This document shows, in pieces, positions 1-7,276 of a stretch of DNA of 36,155 nt (positions within the stretch are counted from its first letter, which is position 1; the number at the start of each line of letters is the position of its first letter). The DNA comes from Bradyrhizobium sp. GTDB taxonomy: Bacteria > Pseudomonadota > Alphaproteobacteria > Rhizobiales > Xanthobacteraceae. The position numbers and the translations under genes are program-made. Below the pieces are notes generated by a model. It was not told the origin of the DNA, did no database searches, and saw only the letters and a program-made list of their open reading frames with translations. The stretch is taken from positions 1 through 36,155 of the forward strand of contig NZ_SSMW01000082.1 in assembly GCF_004799405.1 (NCBI RefSeq), given 5' to 3'.

Positions 1-351
1 CTCGAATATTTTCCGCGCCTGAAGGAGCGCATGGACATCGCGGCGGATTATCTGTCGGGCGGCGAACAGCAGATGGTGGCGGTGGCGCGGGCGATGTCGG
101 GCAACGTCAAATTGCTGTTGCTCGACGAGCCGTTCGAGGGTCTTGCGCCCTCGGTGATCCTCGACCTGTTCCGGGTGTTCGATCTTTTGCGTCAACATAT
201 CTCCATCGTGATCGTCGAGCACAATCTCGACCTCGTGCTGGCGCTGGCCGACCGGGTTTTCGCGCTGGAGCGCGGCGCGGTGTTTCACCAGGGGCCGGCG
301 GCACCGCTGCAGAGCGACCTCGACTACCGCAAGAAGATCCTGTGGCTGTGA
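1..351 (+). CDS. ABC transporter ATP-binding protein, LivF-like (3' part)
   Basis: The reading frame is open from the first base, so the N-terminus and Walker A motif lie outside the window; 116 codons are visible. The ABC signature LSGGEQQMVAVARA, the Walker B motif LLLLDEP and the switch histidine in VEHNLD are all present in order. The LSGGEQQ signature, short D-loop context (EGLAPS) and C-terminal layout are those of the LivF group of branched-chain amino acid (HAAT-type) importers. It would hydrolyse ATP at the inner face of the cytoplasmic membrane to drive uptake. A solute-binding protein gene begins 17 bases after its stop, so the two are probably cotranscribed. The substrate cannot be read from this fragment. 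Confidence 0.9.
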   Translation, partial: LEYFPRLKERMDIAADYLSGGEQQMVAVARAMSGNVKLLLLDEPFEGLAPSVILDLFRVFDLLRQHISIVIVEHNLDLVLALADRVFALERGAVFHQGPAAPLQSDLDYRKKILWL

Positions 352-368
352 CCCGCAAGGAGACGACC

Positions 369-1340
369 ATGCACTATTTCGTAACTGCAATGCTGGCCGG
401 TTCAATGCTGTTGCTCGCCGCTGGCTTCGCCGGCCAGGCCAGGGCAGCGGACGAGCAGCCGACCATCGCCGTGTTCACCAAGAACCTGACCAATCCCGCC
501 TATGAGGCCTTCCGCATCGCCGCCGATCAGGTCGCGCGCTCGGCGGGCGCGCGGATTGTGCACTTCGTTCCCAGGCAGCCGGATAATGTCGCGGAGCAAC
601 AGGCGATGGTCGAGCAGGTCCTCAAGGACCGGCCGGACGCCATTGTCTTCATTCCCGTCGATGACGTAGCCATGATCGGCTCCGTGAAGAAGCTCAACGA
701 AGCCAAAATCCCGGTCGTGCTCGCATCCAATCCGCTGCCCGGCCGGTTCGTCACCTATATCGGCGCCGACGATTTTGAGATCGGGTACCGGCAGGCGCGT
801 TATCTGTTCGACAAGCTCGGCGGCAAAGGCAAGATCGTCGTCATCGAAGGCATTGCGGTGGCGCCGACCAACCGCGAGCGCGTGCGCGGATACAAGCGCG
901 CATTCGCCGAGTTTCCCGGCATCGAGGTTTTGGGCTTCGGCATCGGCAACTACCAGCAGCCCGACGCCAGGCGGGTGATGGAAGAATTCCTGCAAAAATA
1001 CCCCGAAATCGATGCGGTGCTCTCGGCCAATGACGGTATGGCGCTGGGCGCGCTGGAAGCGCTGACGCAAGCGAAGCGGACCTCTGTCGTCATCGGCATC
1101 AACGGCATCCTGCCTGCGATAAAGCAGATCGAGACCGGCGCGCTGCTCGCCAGCGTCGATTTCAACATGTTCAAGATCGGCTGCATCGCGACGCGCGCGG
1201 CGCTGCGCCATCTCAAGGGCGAGCCACTGCCGGAAAAGATCCTTCTGCCGGCCGAGATCATCGACAAGACCAACTACAAGGCCTGGCTAACCCCGGTGGA
1301 CCAGCGCAGCTGCCCGGAATGGAGCGAGGTCGCGAACTAA
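369..1340 (+). CDS. Periplasmic sugar-type solute-binding protein of an ABC importer
   Basis: The 323-residue product starts with a classical signal peptide (hydrophobic core about residues 7-22, AxA cleavage near residue 26), so it should be periplasmic. The mature part reads as a type 1 periplasmic binding protein of the ribose/xylose group (Peripla_BP_4): the opening strand IAVFTKNLTNPAYEAF, the VEQVLKDRPDAIVFIPVD stretch, and SANDGMALGALEAL are typical. ATG at 369 is chosen over an in-frame GTG at 342 because AAGGAG lies 6 bases upstream and the signal peptide then begins properly. It follows a LivF-type ATPase gene, an unusual partner for a ribose-type binding protein. The ligand is unknown. 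Confidence 0.88.
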   Translation: MHYFVTAMLAGSMLLLAAGFAGQARAADEQPTIAVFTKNLTNPAYEAFRIAADQVARSAGARIVHFVPRQPDNVAEQQAMVEQVLKDRPDAIVFIPVDDVAMIGSVKKLNEAKIPVVLASNPLPGRFVTYIGADDFEIGYRQARYLFDKLGGKGKIVVIEGIAVAPTNRERVRGYKRAFAEFPGIEVLGFGIGNYQQPDARRVMEEFLQKYPEIDAVLSANDGMALGALEALTQAKRTSVVIGINGILPAIKQIETGALLASVDFNMFKIGCIATRAALRHLKGEPLPEKILLPAEIIDKTNYKAWLTPVDQRSCPEWSEVAN

Positions 1341-1376
1341 GGGATCGTTGGCCGGCGTGGCTGTCACCTTCACCGT

Positions 1377-1400
1377 CGTCCCGGCTCGCAAGCCGGGACG
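1377..1400 (+). terminator. Perfect 10-bp stem-loop between convergent genes
   Basis: CGTCCCGGCT and AGCCGGGACG form a perfect 10-bp stem around a CGCA loop. It lies 36 bases after the binding-protein stop and before the end of the convergent DUF3830 gene, a natural place for a bidirectional terminator. No T-tract follows, so it may instead be one copy of a dispersed GC-rich palindrome. The stem itself is seen directly; its function is inferred. Confidence 0.5.
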
Positions 1401-1424
1401 GTCCCGGTGTTGGGTTTGCATAAA

Positions 1425-1862
1425 TCACTCGTCCGCAACGCTGATAGTGCAGTCCTCGCCGCCCTCGCGCCAGGTTCGCAAGCCAACTTCTTCGAGAAAC
1501 GGCCACTCGCTCTGGTCGACGCGTGCGAACAAATTGACGCGGGATTCGCCGCGCCAGTCGCGCACCGTCTCGGTGCCGTAAAACCACCCGATCGCCTCGA
1601 AGCCGGTGACGTCGCGGTCCGACCATTCGCAGGCGTAGATGACGTCACCGAGCCCGGCGTTGAGGATCTGGTTCTCGCGCGGCGGCTTGTCGGGCAAATC
1701 GAGCTTGGTATGGGTTTCGCGGCCGGTCCATCGCGCGTTGTAAGCCTTGATGGTGAGCGGCAACCGCTTGCGGATCGCGTCCCAGGTCTTCGGCGCCTTG
1801 TCCAGCATCACCTTGGCCGTGAAGTAACCGCCGCGCGCGAAGCTGAATTTGATTCTAGCCAA
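1425..1862 (-). CDS. DUF3830 family protein
   Basis: A 145-residue protein with the features I associate with DUF3830: it starts ARIKFSFARGGYFTAKVMLDKAPKTW, has a central ARWTGRETHTKLDLP stretch, and the NAGLGDVIYACEW segment. The family has a cyclophilin-like small barrel fold and no firmly known activity; members often lie beside transporters and amidohydrolases. Length is normal for the family and there is no signal peptide, so it is probably cytoplasmic. It converges on the binding-protein gene, with a stem-loop between them. A link to the neighbouring importer is suggested only by position. Confidence 0.75.
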   Translation of the reverse strand: MARIKFSFARGGYFTAKVMLDKAPKTWDAIRKRLPLTIKAYNARWTGRETHTKLDLPDKPPRENQILNAGLGDVIYACEWSDRDVTGFEAIGWFYGTETVRDWRGESRVNLFARVDQSEWPFLEEVGLRTWREGGEDCTISVADE

Positions 1863-2331
1863 TATCGCCTCCGGTGAGTTGCGGGATTAGTAAAAGCGTA
1901 GCGCGATGGAGGCAAGCTAGTCCAGCATTTCACGCAACGATAGCCCGTGCGAATTCGACAACTAGCCAGAAGAGTACGGGGACACCGGGATGCATCGGAA
2001 TCCGCGTTAGCGCCGCCGCCCCGGACCGATCCCGACGCCGCTCCAGATTTCCGGCGGCGCAATGCAGCAGAAGCTTGAAAAATCCGGCGGCTAGATTCCG
2101 TTGGGCCGAGCCGGTCAGCCGCCGAATTGGGCTCGGCGCGGGCGAGAATACTCGACGCAACAGCTCAGCCGAGAGCTCTGGCCGCCTTCCCCGTTCCCAG
2201 CCACCTCGTCGAATTCGGCGGGGTTGCTTCGCAACCGCAGTCGTCCCGGGATCGGTTTGATCTATCGCAACGACGCCCTCCTGTCCGGCGCGCATGCTGA
2301 TATTAGTTTCTCTAGCGATGGGAGGTATCCC
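1863..2331. other. Intergenic region without a convincing gene
   Basis: About 470 bases between the diverging DUF3830 and DUF6455 genes. Short open frames on both strands are rich in Arg, Pro and Ser and show no recognisable motif or good start. The region must hold promoters for both flanking genes, but no clear -35/-10 pair stands out to me. Confidence 0.5.
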
Positions 2332-2802
2332 GTGATTACCCAAGACAGCATGCGAGACCGGTCGCATTCCGTTGTCGAACGATTGACCCAAGCGTTCGGC
2401 GACTGGCTCCAGCACCGGCGGGAGCTCAATGAGATGCGCCAGCTCAACACGTCGGAGTTTGATCGCATCGCAGGCGATTTGCGGGTTTCTCCCGCCGATC
2501 TGAATGAATTGGTTCGTCTCGGGCCGCATGCGGCGGATGAATTGCCGAAATTGCTTGATGCCCTCGGCATCGACAGCAACGATCTCGCCCGCGCCGAACC
2601 CCTGATGTTACACGACATGGAGCGCGTCTGCACCTTGTGTGAACACAAGCGCGAATGCGTCCGCGATCTCGCCGCCGGCACGTCTGCCGGAGACTATCAG
2701 GCGTATTGCCTCAACGCGCCCACGATCGAACAGTTGGGGCGCGAGGCAAACAATAAGGGCTCGGCTCCGGCTAGCGGCGCCTCGGGGTCCTCGGTCGGGT
2801 AG
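2332..2802 (+). CDS. DUF6455-type protein with DUF1127-like N-terminal part
   Basis: The frame is open further upstream, but the GTG at 2332 has GGAGG at 2321-2325 and gives a 156-residue protein; ATG at 2350 is an alternative. Residues about 25-60 (WLQHRRELNEMRQLNTSEFDRIAGDL) resemble the short DUF1127 module of small rhizobial proteins. The C-terminal part carries CTLCEHKRECVRDLAAG followed by YCLNAPT, a four-cysteine arrangement typical of DUF6455 that could bind a metal or Fe-S centre. No signal peptide or membrane segment is present. The role is unknown. The low-complexity Ser/Gly/Ala tail (last 15 residues) is probably disordered. Confidence 0.75.
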   Translation: MITQDSMRDRSHSVVERLTQAFGDWLQHRRELNEMRQLNTSEFDRIAGDLRVSPADLNELVRLGPHAADELPKLLDALGIDSNDLARAEPLMLHDMERVCTLCEHKRECVRDLAAGTSAGDYQAYCLNAPTIEQLGREANNKGSAPASGASGSSVG

Positions 2803-2862
2803 TTGTCGACGATCGCAGCTGCCCGCGCGACCGCTTTGCCGCAGTCCATATCGGTTGGCGCG

Positions 2863-4029
2863 TCAATCCAGCGTACGGCGGAAGCGCGTCACCGCAATCG
2901 TCATGGCGAGCACCATCAACGCGAAAAGGGCAATCGTATCATACTGCAGATTTTGTAACGTTGCGCCTTTGAGCATAATGGCACGGACAATCCTCAAGTA
3001 GTGCGTCAGTGGCAGAATTTCGCCGACATATTGCGCCCAAACCGGCATACCCATGAACGGGAACATGAATCCCGACAACAGGATGCTCGGCAGAAAGAAC
3101 ATCATCGACAGCTGCATCGCCTGCAGCTGGTTTTGCACGATGGTCGAGAAAGTATAGCCGATCGACAGATTTGTCGTGATGAACAGCGTCGAGAGCAGCG
3201 CCAGCATGATCAGGCTGCCGCGTACCGGTACCCCGAACAACAACATACCGATGCCGACGATCAGCGAGGCCTGAATGAACCCGACCAGCACGTAAGGCGC
3301 GATCTTGCCGAGCATGATTTCGACCGGCTTGATCGGCATCGACAGCAAGCTTTCCATGGTGCCGCGCTCGATTTCCCGCGTCACGGAGAGTGCCGTGAAG
3401 ATCAGCATGGTCATGGTCAGGATGGTTCCGACCAGGCCGGGCACGATATTGAGTCGGGACGAACCCGCCGGGTTATAGCGGGCGTGGGCGCGGATCTCGA
3501 ACGGCAATGCCGGCGGGTCGCCCGCGAACAAATCGTGCTGCAACGCGGTCTGCACAATGACGCCGAGCGAGGACATCGCCGAACCGGCCGCCACGGGATC
3601 GGTCGCGTCGGCTGCGACCAAAAGTGCCGGATAGTCGCCCCGCCGCACCGCGCGCTCAAAACCGCGCGGAATTTCAACGCCGAACAGTACCTTTCCCGAC
3701 AGCAGCAGGTTGTCGAACTCGGCGACATCGTGCACTTCGGTAGTGAAGTCGAAATAGGCAGTGTTTTGCAGCGCTTTCAGGATCGAACGGCCGAGATCGC
3801 TATCCTCCTGCAAGAGCACCGCTGTCGGGAGATGACGCGGCGTGGTGTTGATGGCGTAGCCGAACAGCAACAGCTGCATCACCGGGATCATCACGATCAT
3901 CGCGAACGACACGCGGTCGCGCCTGAGCTGGATGAATTCCTTGATCACCATCGCGACGGAGCGCCGAAGGAAGCCGAAGCGCAACTCCGTGGTCTCGCGT
4001 TCGCGGCCGGATGAATCAGTTGCGCTCAC
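2863..4029 (-). CDS. ABC-2 type efflux permease (YbhR/YbhS-like)
   Basis: A 388-residue membrane protein of the ABC-2 exporter family. It has one N-terminal membrane segment (about 40-60, around IVMIPVMQLLLFGYAI), a periplasmic domain of about 130 residues, then five membrane segments. The EIERGTMESLLSMPIKP coupling motif and the P-x-TH region (LPLTHYLRIVRAI) near the end are typical. It starts with GTG overlapping the stop of the ATPase gene (GTGA), so it is translationally coupled. With the ATPase and the HlyD-type lipoprotein it should form a drug or toxic-compound exporter. E. coli ybhFSR has a double-ATPase protein and two permeases; here one of each is present, so the permease probably works as a homodimer. 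Confidence 0.9.
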   Translation of the reverse strand: MSATDSSGRERETTELRFGFLRRSVAMVIKEFIQLRRDRVSFAMIVMIPVMQLLLFGYAINTTPRHLPTAVLLQEDSDLGRSILKALQNTAYFDFTTEVHDVAEFDNLLLSGKVLFGVEIPRGFERAVRRGDYPALLVAADATDPVAAGSAMSSLGVIVQTALQHDLFAGDPPALPFEIRAHARYNPAGSSRLNIVPGLVGTILTMTMLIFTALSVTREIERGTMESLLSMPIKPVEIMLGKIAPYVLVGFIQASLIVGIGMLLFGVPVRGSLIMLALLSTLFITTNLSIGYTFSTIVQNQLQAMQLSMMFFLPSILLSGFMFPFMGMPVWAQYVGEILPLTHYLRIVRAIMLKGATLQNLQYDTIALFALMVLAMTIAVTRFRRTLD

Positions 4030-4970
4030 TGGAAATTATCCTTCGAACGGGTCATTAGTTCGATGAAGACATCCTCCAGCGACGGCGCGCCGTGCTGCCA
4101 GTGCAATCCGGTGTCGTCGCGGTAAGGTGCGATCGTGGCCTCGAGCGCGGTCTTGTCCCGACCGGACACATGCAGGCTGGTGCCAAACGGCGCCACCATG
4201 TCGACGCCGGGCTTGCCAACGAGCTGATCCGAGAGCTTGTGAAGATCGTGGCCGGTCACCGTCCAGGTCGACAGCGCCGATTTGGCGATCACCTCGTCCA
4301 CGGTGCCATGAACAAGAAGATGGCCATAGGCGATATAGGCGATCTCGTGGCAACGCTCGGCCTCGTCCATGTAATGGGTGGAGACCAATACTGTCAGACC
4401 TTGCGCCGCGAGCGCATGGATCTCGTTCCAGAAGTCACGTCGTGCCTTGGGATCGACCCCGGCCGTCGGCTCGTCCAGCAGCAACAGTTGCGGGTTGGAC
4501 AGCGTGCAGGCGCCCAACGCAAGGCGTTGCTTCCAGCCGCCCGAGAGCTCGCCGGCGAGCTGTCTTTCGCGCCCCTGTAGCCCCAGTCGCTTGATCATCT
4601 CACCTACGGCGCCGCGGGCATTAGAGACGCCATAAAGCCGGGCCACGAATTCCAAATTTTCGCGCACCGACAGATCCTGGTACAGCGAAAAACGCTGCGT
4701 CATATAGCCTACCCGGCGCTTGATCTTGTCGGCGTCACGCCGGATGTCGTAGCCCAGACAAGCGCCTTCACCGCTGTCGGGCGTCAGCAGACCGCAGAGC
4801 ATACGGATGGTGGTCGTCTTGCCACTTCCGTTGGGGCCGAGAAAGCCATAGATGGTGCCGCGTTTGACCTGCATCGACAGGTCATGCACGACCTCGCGGC
4901 CGCCGAATGATTTTGTAAGGCCGTGAACGTCGATCGCAATGTCGAGGGCGGAAGCCGGCAGTCCGGTCAT
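4026..4970 (-). CDS. ABC exporter ATP-binding protein (YbhF-like, single domain)
   Basis: A 314-residue ATPase with all nucleotide-binding motifs: Walker A GPNGSGKTTTIRML, Q-loop in YMTQRFSLYQDLSVREN, signature LSGGWKQRLALG, Walker B LLLLDEPTAGVDPKAR, and the switch histidine in VSTHYMDEAERC. The YMTQRFSLY motif is typical of the drug-export group (YbhF, CcmA-like ATPases). Its ATG overlaps the lipoprotein stop (ATGA), and its stop overlaps the permease start. It energises export through the adjacent permease. Unlike E. coli YbhF it carries one nucleotide-binding domain. Confidence 0.93.
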   Translation of the reverse strand: MTGLPASALDIAIDVHGLTKSFGGREVVHDLSMQVKRGTIYGFLGPNGSGKTTTIRMLCGLLTPDSGEGACLGYDIRRDADKIKRRVGYMTQRFSLYQDLSVRENLEFVARLYGVSNARGAVGEMIKRLGLQGRERQLAGELSGGWKQRLALGACTLSNPQLLLLDEPTAGVDPKARRDFWNEIHALAAQGLTVLVSTHYMDEAERCHEIAYIAYGHLLVHGTVDEVIAKSALSTWTVTGHDLHKLSDQLVGKPGVDMVAPFGTSLHVSGRDKTALEATIAPYRDDTGLHWQHGAPSLEDVFIELMTRSKDNFQ

Positions 4971-5755
4971 CGCTTGTCCGCTACTGGCGTCTTGGCGTTG
5001 AGAAAAACGCTGATCGGCTGCCCGACCCGCAACGCGTCCGGTCGCGACGGCCGGGCCTGGATCAGGTAGACCAGCTTGTTGCGTTCATCCAGGCTGTAGA
5101 TGACCGGCGGGGTGTATTCGGCCGAAGTCGAGACGAAATAAATTTTCGCGGTGAGATCGCCCGCGCAGTTGTCGCAGGTGACACGCACCTCGTCGCCGAC
5201 CGCAAGCTTGGGCAATTCCGGCTCGGGCACGTAGAACCGCACTTTCATGTTGCCGGGCGGCATGATCGACAGCACCGGCCGCTGCGCCGCGACCGTTTCA
5301 CCCTCGCGGAAATAAATCTGCTGAACGGTGCCGCTGACGGGCGCAAAGCCGATCCGCCGTGCAACGCGCGTCTGCGAGGTCACGACGTGCGCTTCGGCAA
5401 CGCGCAGCGCCGAAAGCGCGGCGTCGAGCGTGGCCTGCGTGCCGGCGCCCGTCTTGCTCAAGGACAAAGCGCGGTCATAGCTTTGCTGCGCGTTGGCGAG
5501 CGTGGCTTTGTTCTGGTTGAGGTCAGCCTGCTGCATGTCATCGTCGACTGCATAGAGCTGACTGCCGGCCTTGACCTCGTCGCCTTCGCGAACATTGAGT
5601 TTGGTTACACGCCCGAATTCGTCGGGGCTAACGAAGATCATGTCCGCCTCGACCCAGCCCTGAAAGCCGGGATCCCTGGGCGCGTCGCAGCCGGCTAGCG
5701 CTGCTGCCAGCGCCAGCGCTGCGAGCGTCCACGACATTTTTGGCGACAACATCAT
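4967..5755 (-). CDS. HlyD-family membrane fusion lipoprotein (YbhG-like)
   Basis: A 262-residue periplasmic adaptor. The N-terminus is a lipoprotein signal with the lipobox LAGC (Cys23), so the mature protein should be lipid-anchored. The order is that of HlyD/YbhG adaptors: a first beta-barrel half (FGRVTKLNVREGDEVKAGSQLYAVDD, a lipoyl-like half-motif), a short alpha-hairpin (about residues 75-125), the second lipoyl half (FAPVSGTVQQIYFREGETV), then the beta-barrel ending VGQPISVFLN. It links the ABC-2 pump to an outer-membrane channel encoded elsewhere. Its start overlaps the TetR stop and its stop overlaps the ATPase start, giving a tightly coupled four-gene operon. Confidence 0.9.
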   Translation of the reverse strand: MMLSPKMSWTLAALALAAALAGCDAPRDPGFQGWVEADMIFVSPDEFGRVTKLNVREGDEVKAGSQLYAVDDDMQQADLNQNKATLANAQQSYDRALSLSKTGAGTQATLDAALSALRVAEAHVVTSQTRVARRIGFAPVSGTVQQIYFREGETVAAQRPVLSIMPPGNMKVRFYVPEPELPKLAVGDEVRVTCDNCAGDLTAKIYFVSTSAEYTPPVIYSLDERNKLVYLIQARPSRPDALRVGQPISVFLNAKTPVADKR

Positions 5756-6372
5756 GTCGCTCTCCGTGTGCCAAAAATCAGATCGAGCTGGACGCGAAAC
5801 ATCGCACTAGCATCCAGTGGCGCACGCTTGCCGAACAGCCCGTGCCAGATCACGGCGACAATCGCCGGCGCAATCACGATTTGCGGAAAGTCTGCCAAGC
5901 CTTGCGCCCGGATTTCGCCACTCTTGATCCCGCGATCAATCAGCGCCCGCATCCCGGCCATCCCGCGGGAAACCACTTCGCGGTAGTAGAAATCCGCGAT
6001 GCTGGGAAATCTGGATCCCTCGGCAACGATCAGCCGGACGATGTCACCGCGCCGCGTCGCTACAACCTCCTCCACGAAGGTCTGGGCAAAGTTCTCAAGT
6101 TTGTCGCGCACCGACCCACCGGCGGGCGGCGGCACGGCTAGCCGGCTGATCAAAGGCACCAGCGCGGTGCGTATCAGTTCCTGAAACAGCGCCTTTTTGT
6201 CCTCGAAGTGCAGATAGATGGTGCCCTTGGCAACGCCGGCGCGCTTGGCCACATCGTCGAGCCGCGTCGCGGCAAATCCGCGCGCGACGAATTCCGCCAG
6301 CGCCGCCTCGATGATTGCCTGGCGCCGCCCCGCGGCGCGCGCCGCGCGGCTCGGCGAGACCGCCGTATCCAT
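5752..6372 (-). CDS. TetR-family repressor of the ABC efflux operon (CecR-like)
   Basis: The N-terminal helix-turn-helix is canonical: VAKRAGVAKGTIYLHFEDKKALF, with the preceding AALAEFVARGFAATRLDD. The rest is the variable ligand-binding domain. I choose ATG at 6372 (206 residues), which has AGGA 8-9 bases upstream. The frame stays open to an ATG at 6441, but that codon lies inside the probable -10 box and has no ribosome site, so it would give an odd Arg/Ala-rich extension. The gene is first in the efflux operon and is probably autoregulated through the palindrome at 6446-6463. E. coli cecR/ybhGFSR has the same order; the inducer is unknown. Confidence 0.9.
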   Translation of the reverse strand: MDTAVSPSRAARAAGRRQAIIEAALAEFVARGFAATRLDDVAKRAGVAKGTIYLHFEDKKALFQELIRTALVPLISRLAVPPPAGGSVRDKLENFAQTFVEEVVATRRGDIVRLIVAEGSRFPSIADFYYREVVSRGMAGMRALIDRGIKSGEIRAQGLADFPQIVIAPAIVAVIWHGLFGKRAPLDASAMFRVQLDLIFGTRRAT

Positions 6373-6439
6373 GCCAGCGTTCCTGCCGCCGGGCGCGGCC
6401 GCCTTGGATGCGGCTCTCTTTCGGGAGATTGACATAGAC

Positions 6440-6470
6440 ATAATATGACTGACCGGTCAGTCAATGTCAA
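6440..6470 (-). promoter_or_regulatory. Promoter of the TetR/efflux operon
   Basis: On the minus strand TTGACA (6470-6465) and TATTAT (6445-6440) are separated by 19 bases, which are filled by the palindromic operator. Transcription would start near 6432, giving a leader of about 60 bases before the ATG at 6372. The spacer is 1-2 bases longer than ideal, which would make it a weak promoter easily blocked by a repressor. Confidence 0.6.
6446..6463. promoter_or_regulatory. TetR operator, 18-bp perfect palindrome
   Basis: TGACTGACCGGTCAGTCA is identical to its own reverse complement. It lies between the -35 and -10 boxes of the TetR promoter, the classic place for an autorepressing TetR-family regulator. 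Half-sites of the TGACYGACCGGTCRGTCA type are common for this family. The assignment to this regulator follows from position. Confidence 0.8.
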
Positions 6471-6555
6471 TGTTCCTTGTCCCCGACCAACGAGCGCGAT
6501 GGACGCTTGAGTCCGGCTAACCTTTTCACAGAGGATCCGATCGCAGAGGATGCCG

Positions 6556-6569
6556 TTGATCCAGATCAA
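6556..6569. promoter_or_regulatory. FixK/FNR-type box
   Basis: TTGATCCAGATCAA has both half-sites TTGAT and ATCAA of the anaerobox bound by FixK/FNR proteins. It sits 66 bases upstream of the VOC gene start at 6636. A centre at -41.5 would put the transcription start near 6604, leaving room for a 32-base leader with GGAGG. The site is symmetrical, so action on the divergent TetR operon is possible but the spacing fits the VOC gene better. Confidence 0.7.
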
Positions 6570-6635
6570 GGCTGCCGCAAGGTAACGAGCGTTACTGACA
6601 ACCTTCAAGCGCCGTGACAGAGCGCGGAGGAAACC

Positions 6636-7178
6636 ATGCGCATCCAGCAAATCCATCACGTCGCCTATCGCTGCAAGGACGCGAAGGAGACCGTCGATTT
6701 CTACAAGCGCGTCATGAACATGGACCTGCTGGGCGCGATCGCCGAGGACAAGGTCCCCTCGACTAAGGCCCCAGATCCCTACATGCACATCTTTCTTGAT
6801 GCGGGTGCCGGCAACATTCTTGCCTTCTTCGAACTGCCGAACTCCCCACCGATGGGTCGTGATCCCAATACACCGGACTGGACGCAGCATATTGCGTTCC
6901 AGGTCGAAGACATCGACGCGCTTCTCAAGGCCAAGGCACGCGCCGAGGCCAGCGGTCTCGAGGTCGTTGGCCCGACCGATCACACCATATTCAAATCCAT
7001 ATATTTCTGGGACCCAAGCGGCCATCGCCTCGAGGTCGCGGCGTGGACCGCTTCACCCGAACAGCTGGCACGAATGAAGACGGTCGCTCCCGAAATGGTC
7101 GAGGAGTGGTCGCGTACGAAGCAGCCGCCGCGCCACACCGCCTGGCTCCACGAGCAGGAGTTCGCCGCGACCGACTGA
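6636..7178 (+). CDS. VOC-family (glyoxalase/ring-cleavage fold) metalloprotein
   Basis: A 180-residue protein with two beta-alpha-beta-beta-beta modules of the vicinal oxygen chelate superfamily. Candidate metal ligands sit in the expected places: His8 (IHHVAYR), Glu66 (AFFELP), His85 (TQHIAFQV) and Glu133 (HRLEVAAW), a 2-His/2-Glu set as in glyoxalase-like members; a 2-His/1-Glu dioxygenase is less likely at this length. ATG has AGGAGG-like GGAGGAAA upstream. It precedes an HpaD-like dioxygenase gene by 98 bases, suggesting a shared aromatic or aldehyde metabolism role. The substrate is not deducible. A FixK/FNR box precedes it. Confidence 0.82.
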   Translation: MRIQQIHHVAYRCKDAKETVDFYKRVMNMDLLGAIAEDKVPSTKAPDPYMHIFLDAGAGNILAFFELPNSPPMGRDPNTPDWTQHIAFQVEDIDALLKAKARAEASGLEVVGPTDHTIFKSIYFWDPSGHRLEVAAWTASPEQLARMKTVAPEMVEEWSRTKQPPRHTAWLHEQEFAATD

Positions 7179-7276
7179 ATTTGACGAACAAAATGCCCTC
7201 GTGACGACTCCCACATCACGTTCGGAGCTAGTCCGATCGACGTTCATGCTCAAGCTCCCGAAGGAGATAAGAGCCA

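Noticed and set aside
3001..4014. 337-codon plus-strand frame opposite the ABC permease
   Set aside because: His/Gln/Arg-rich antisense translation of a high-GC gene; the minus-strand permease has full family motifs.
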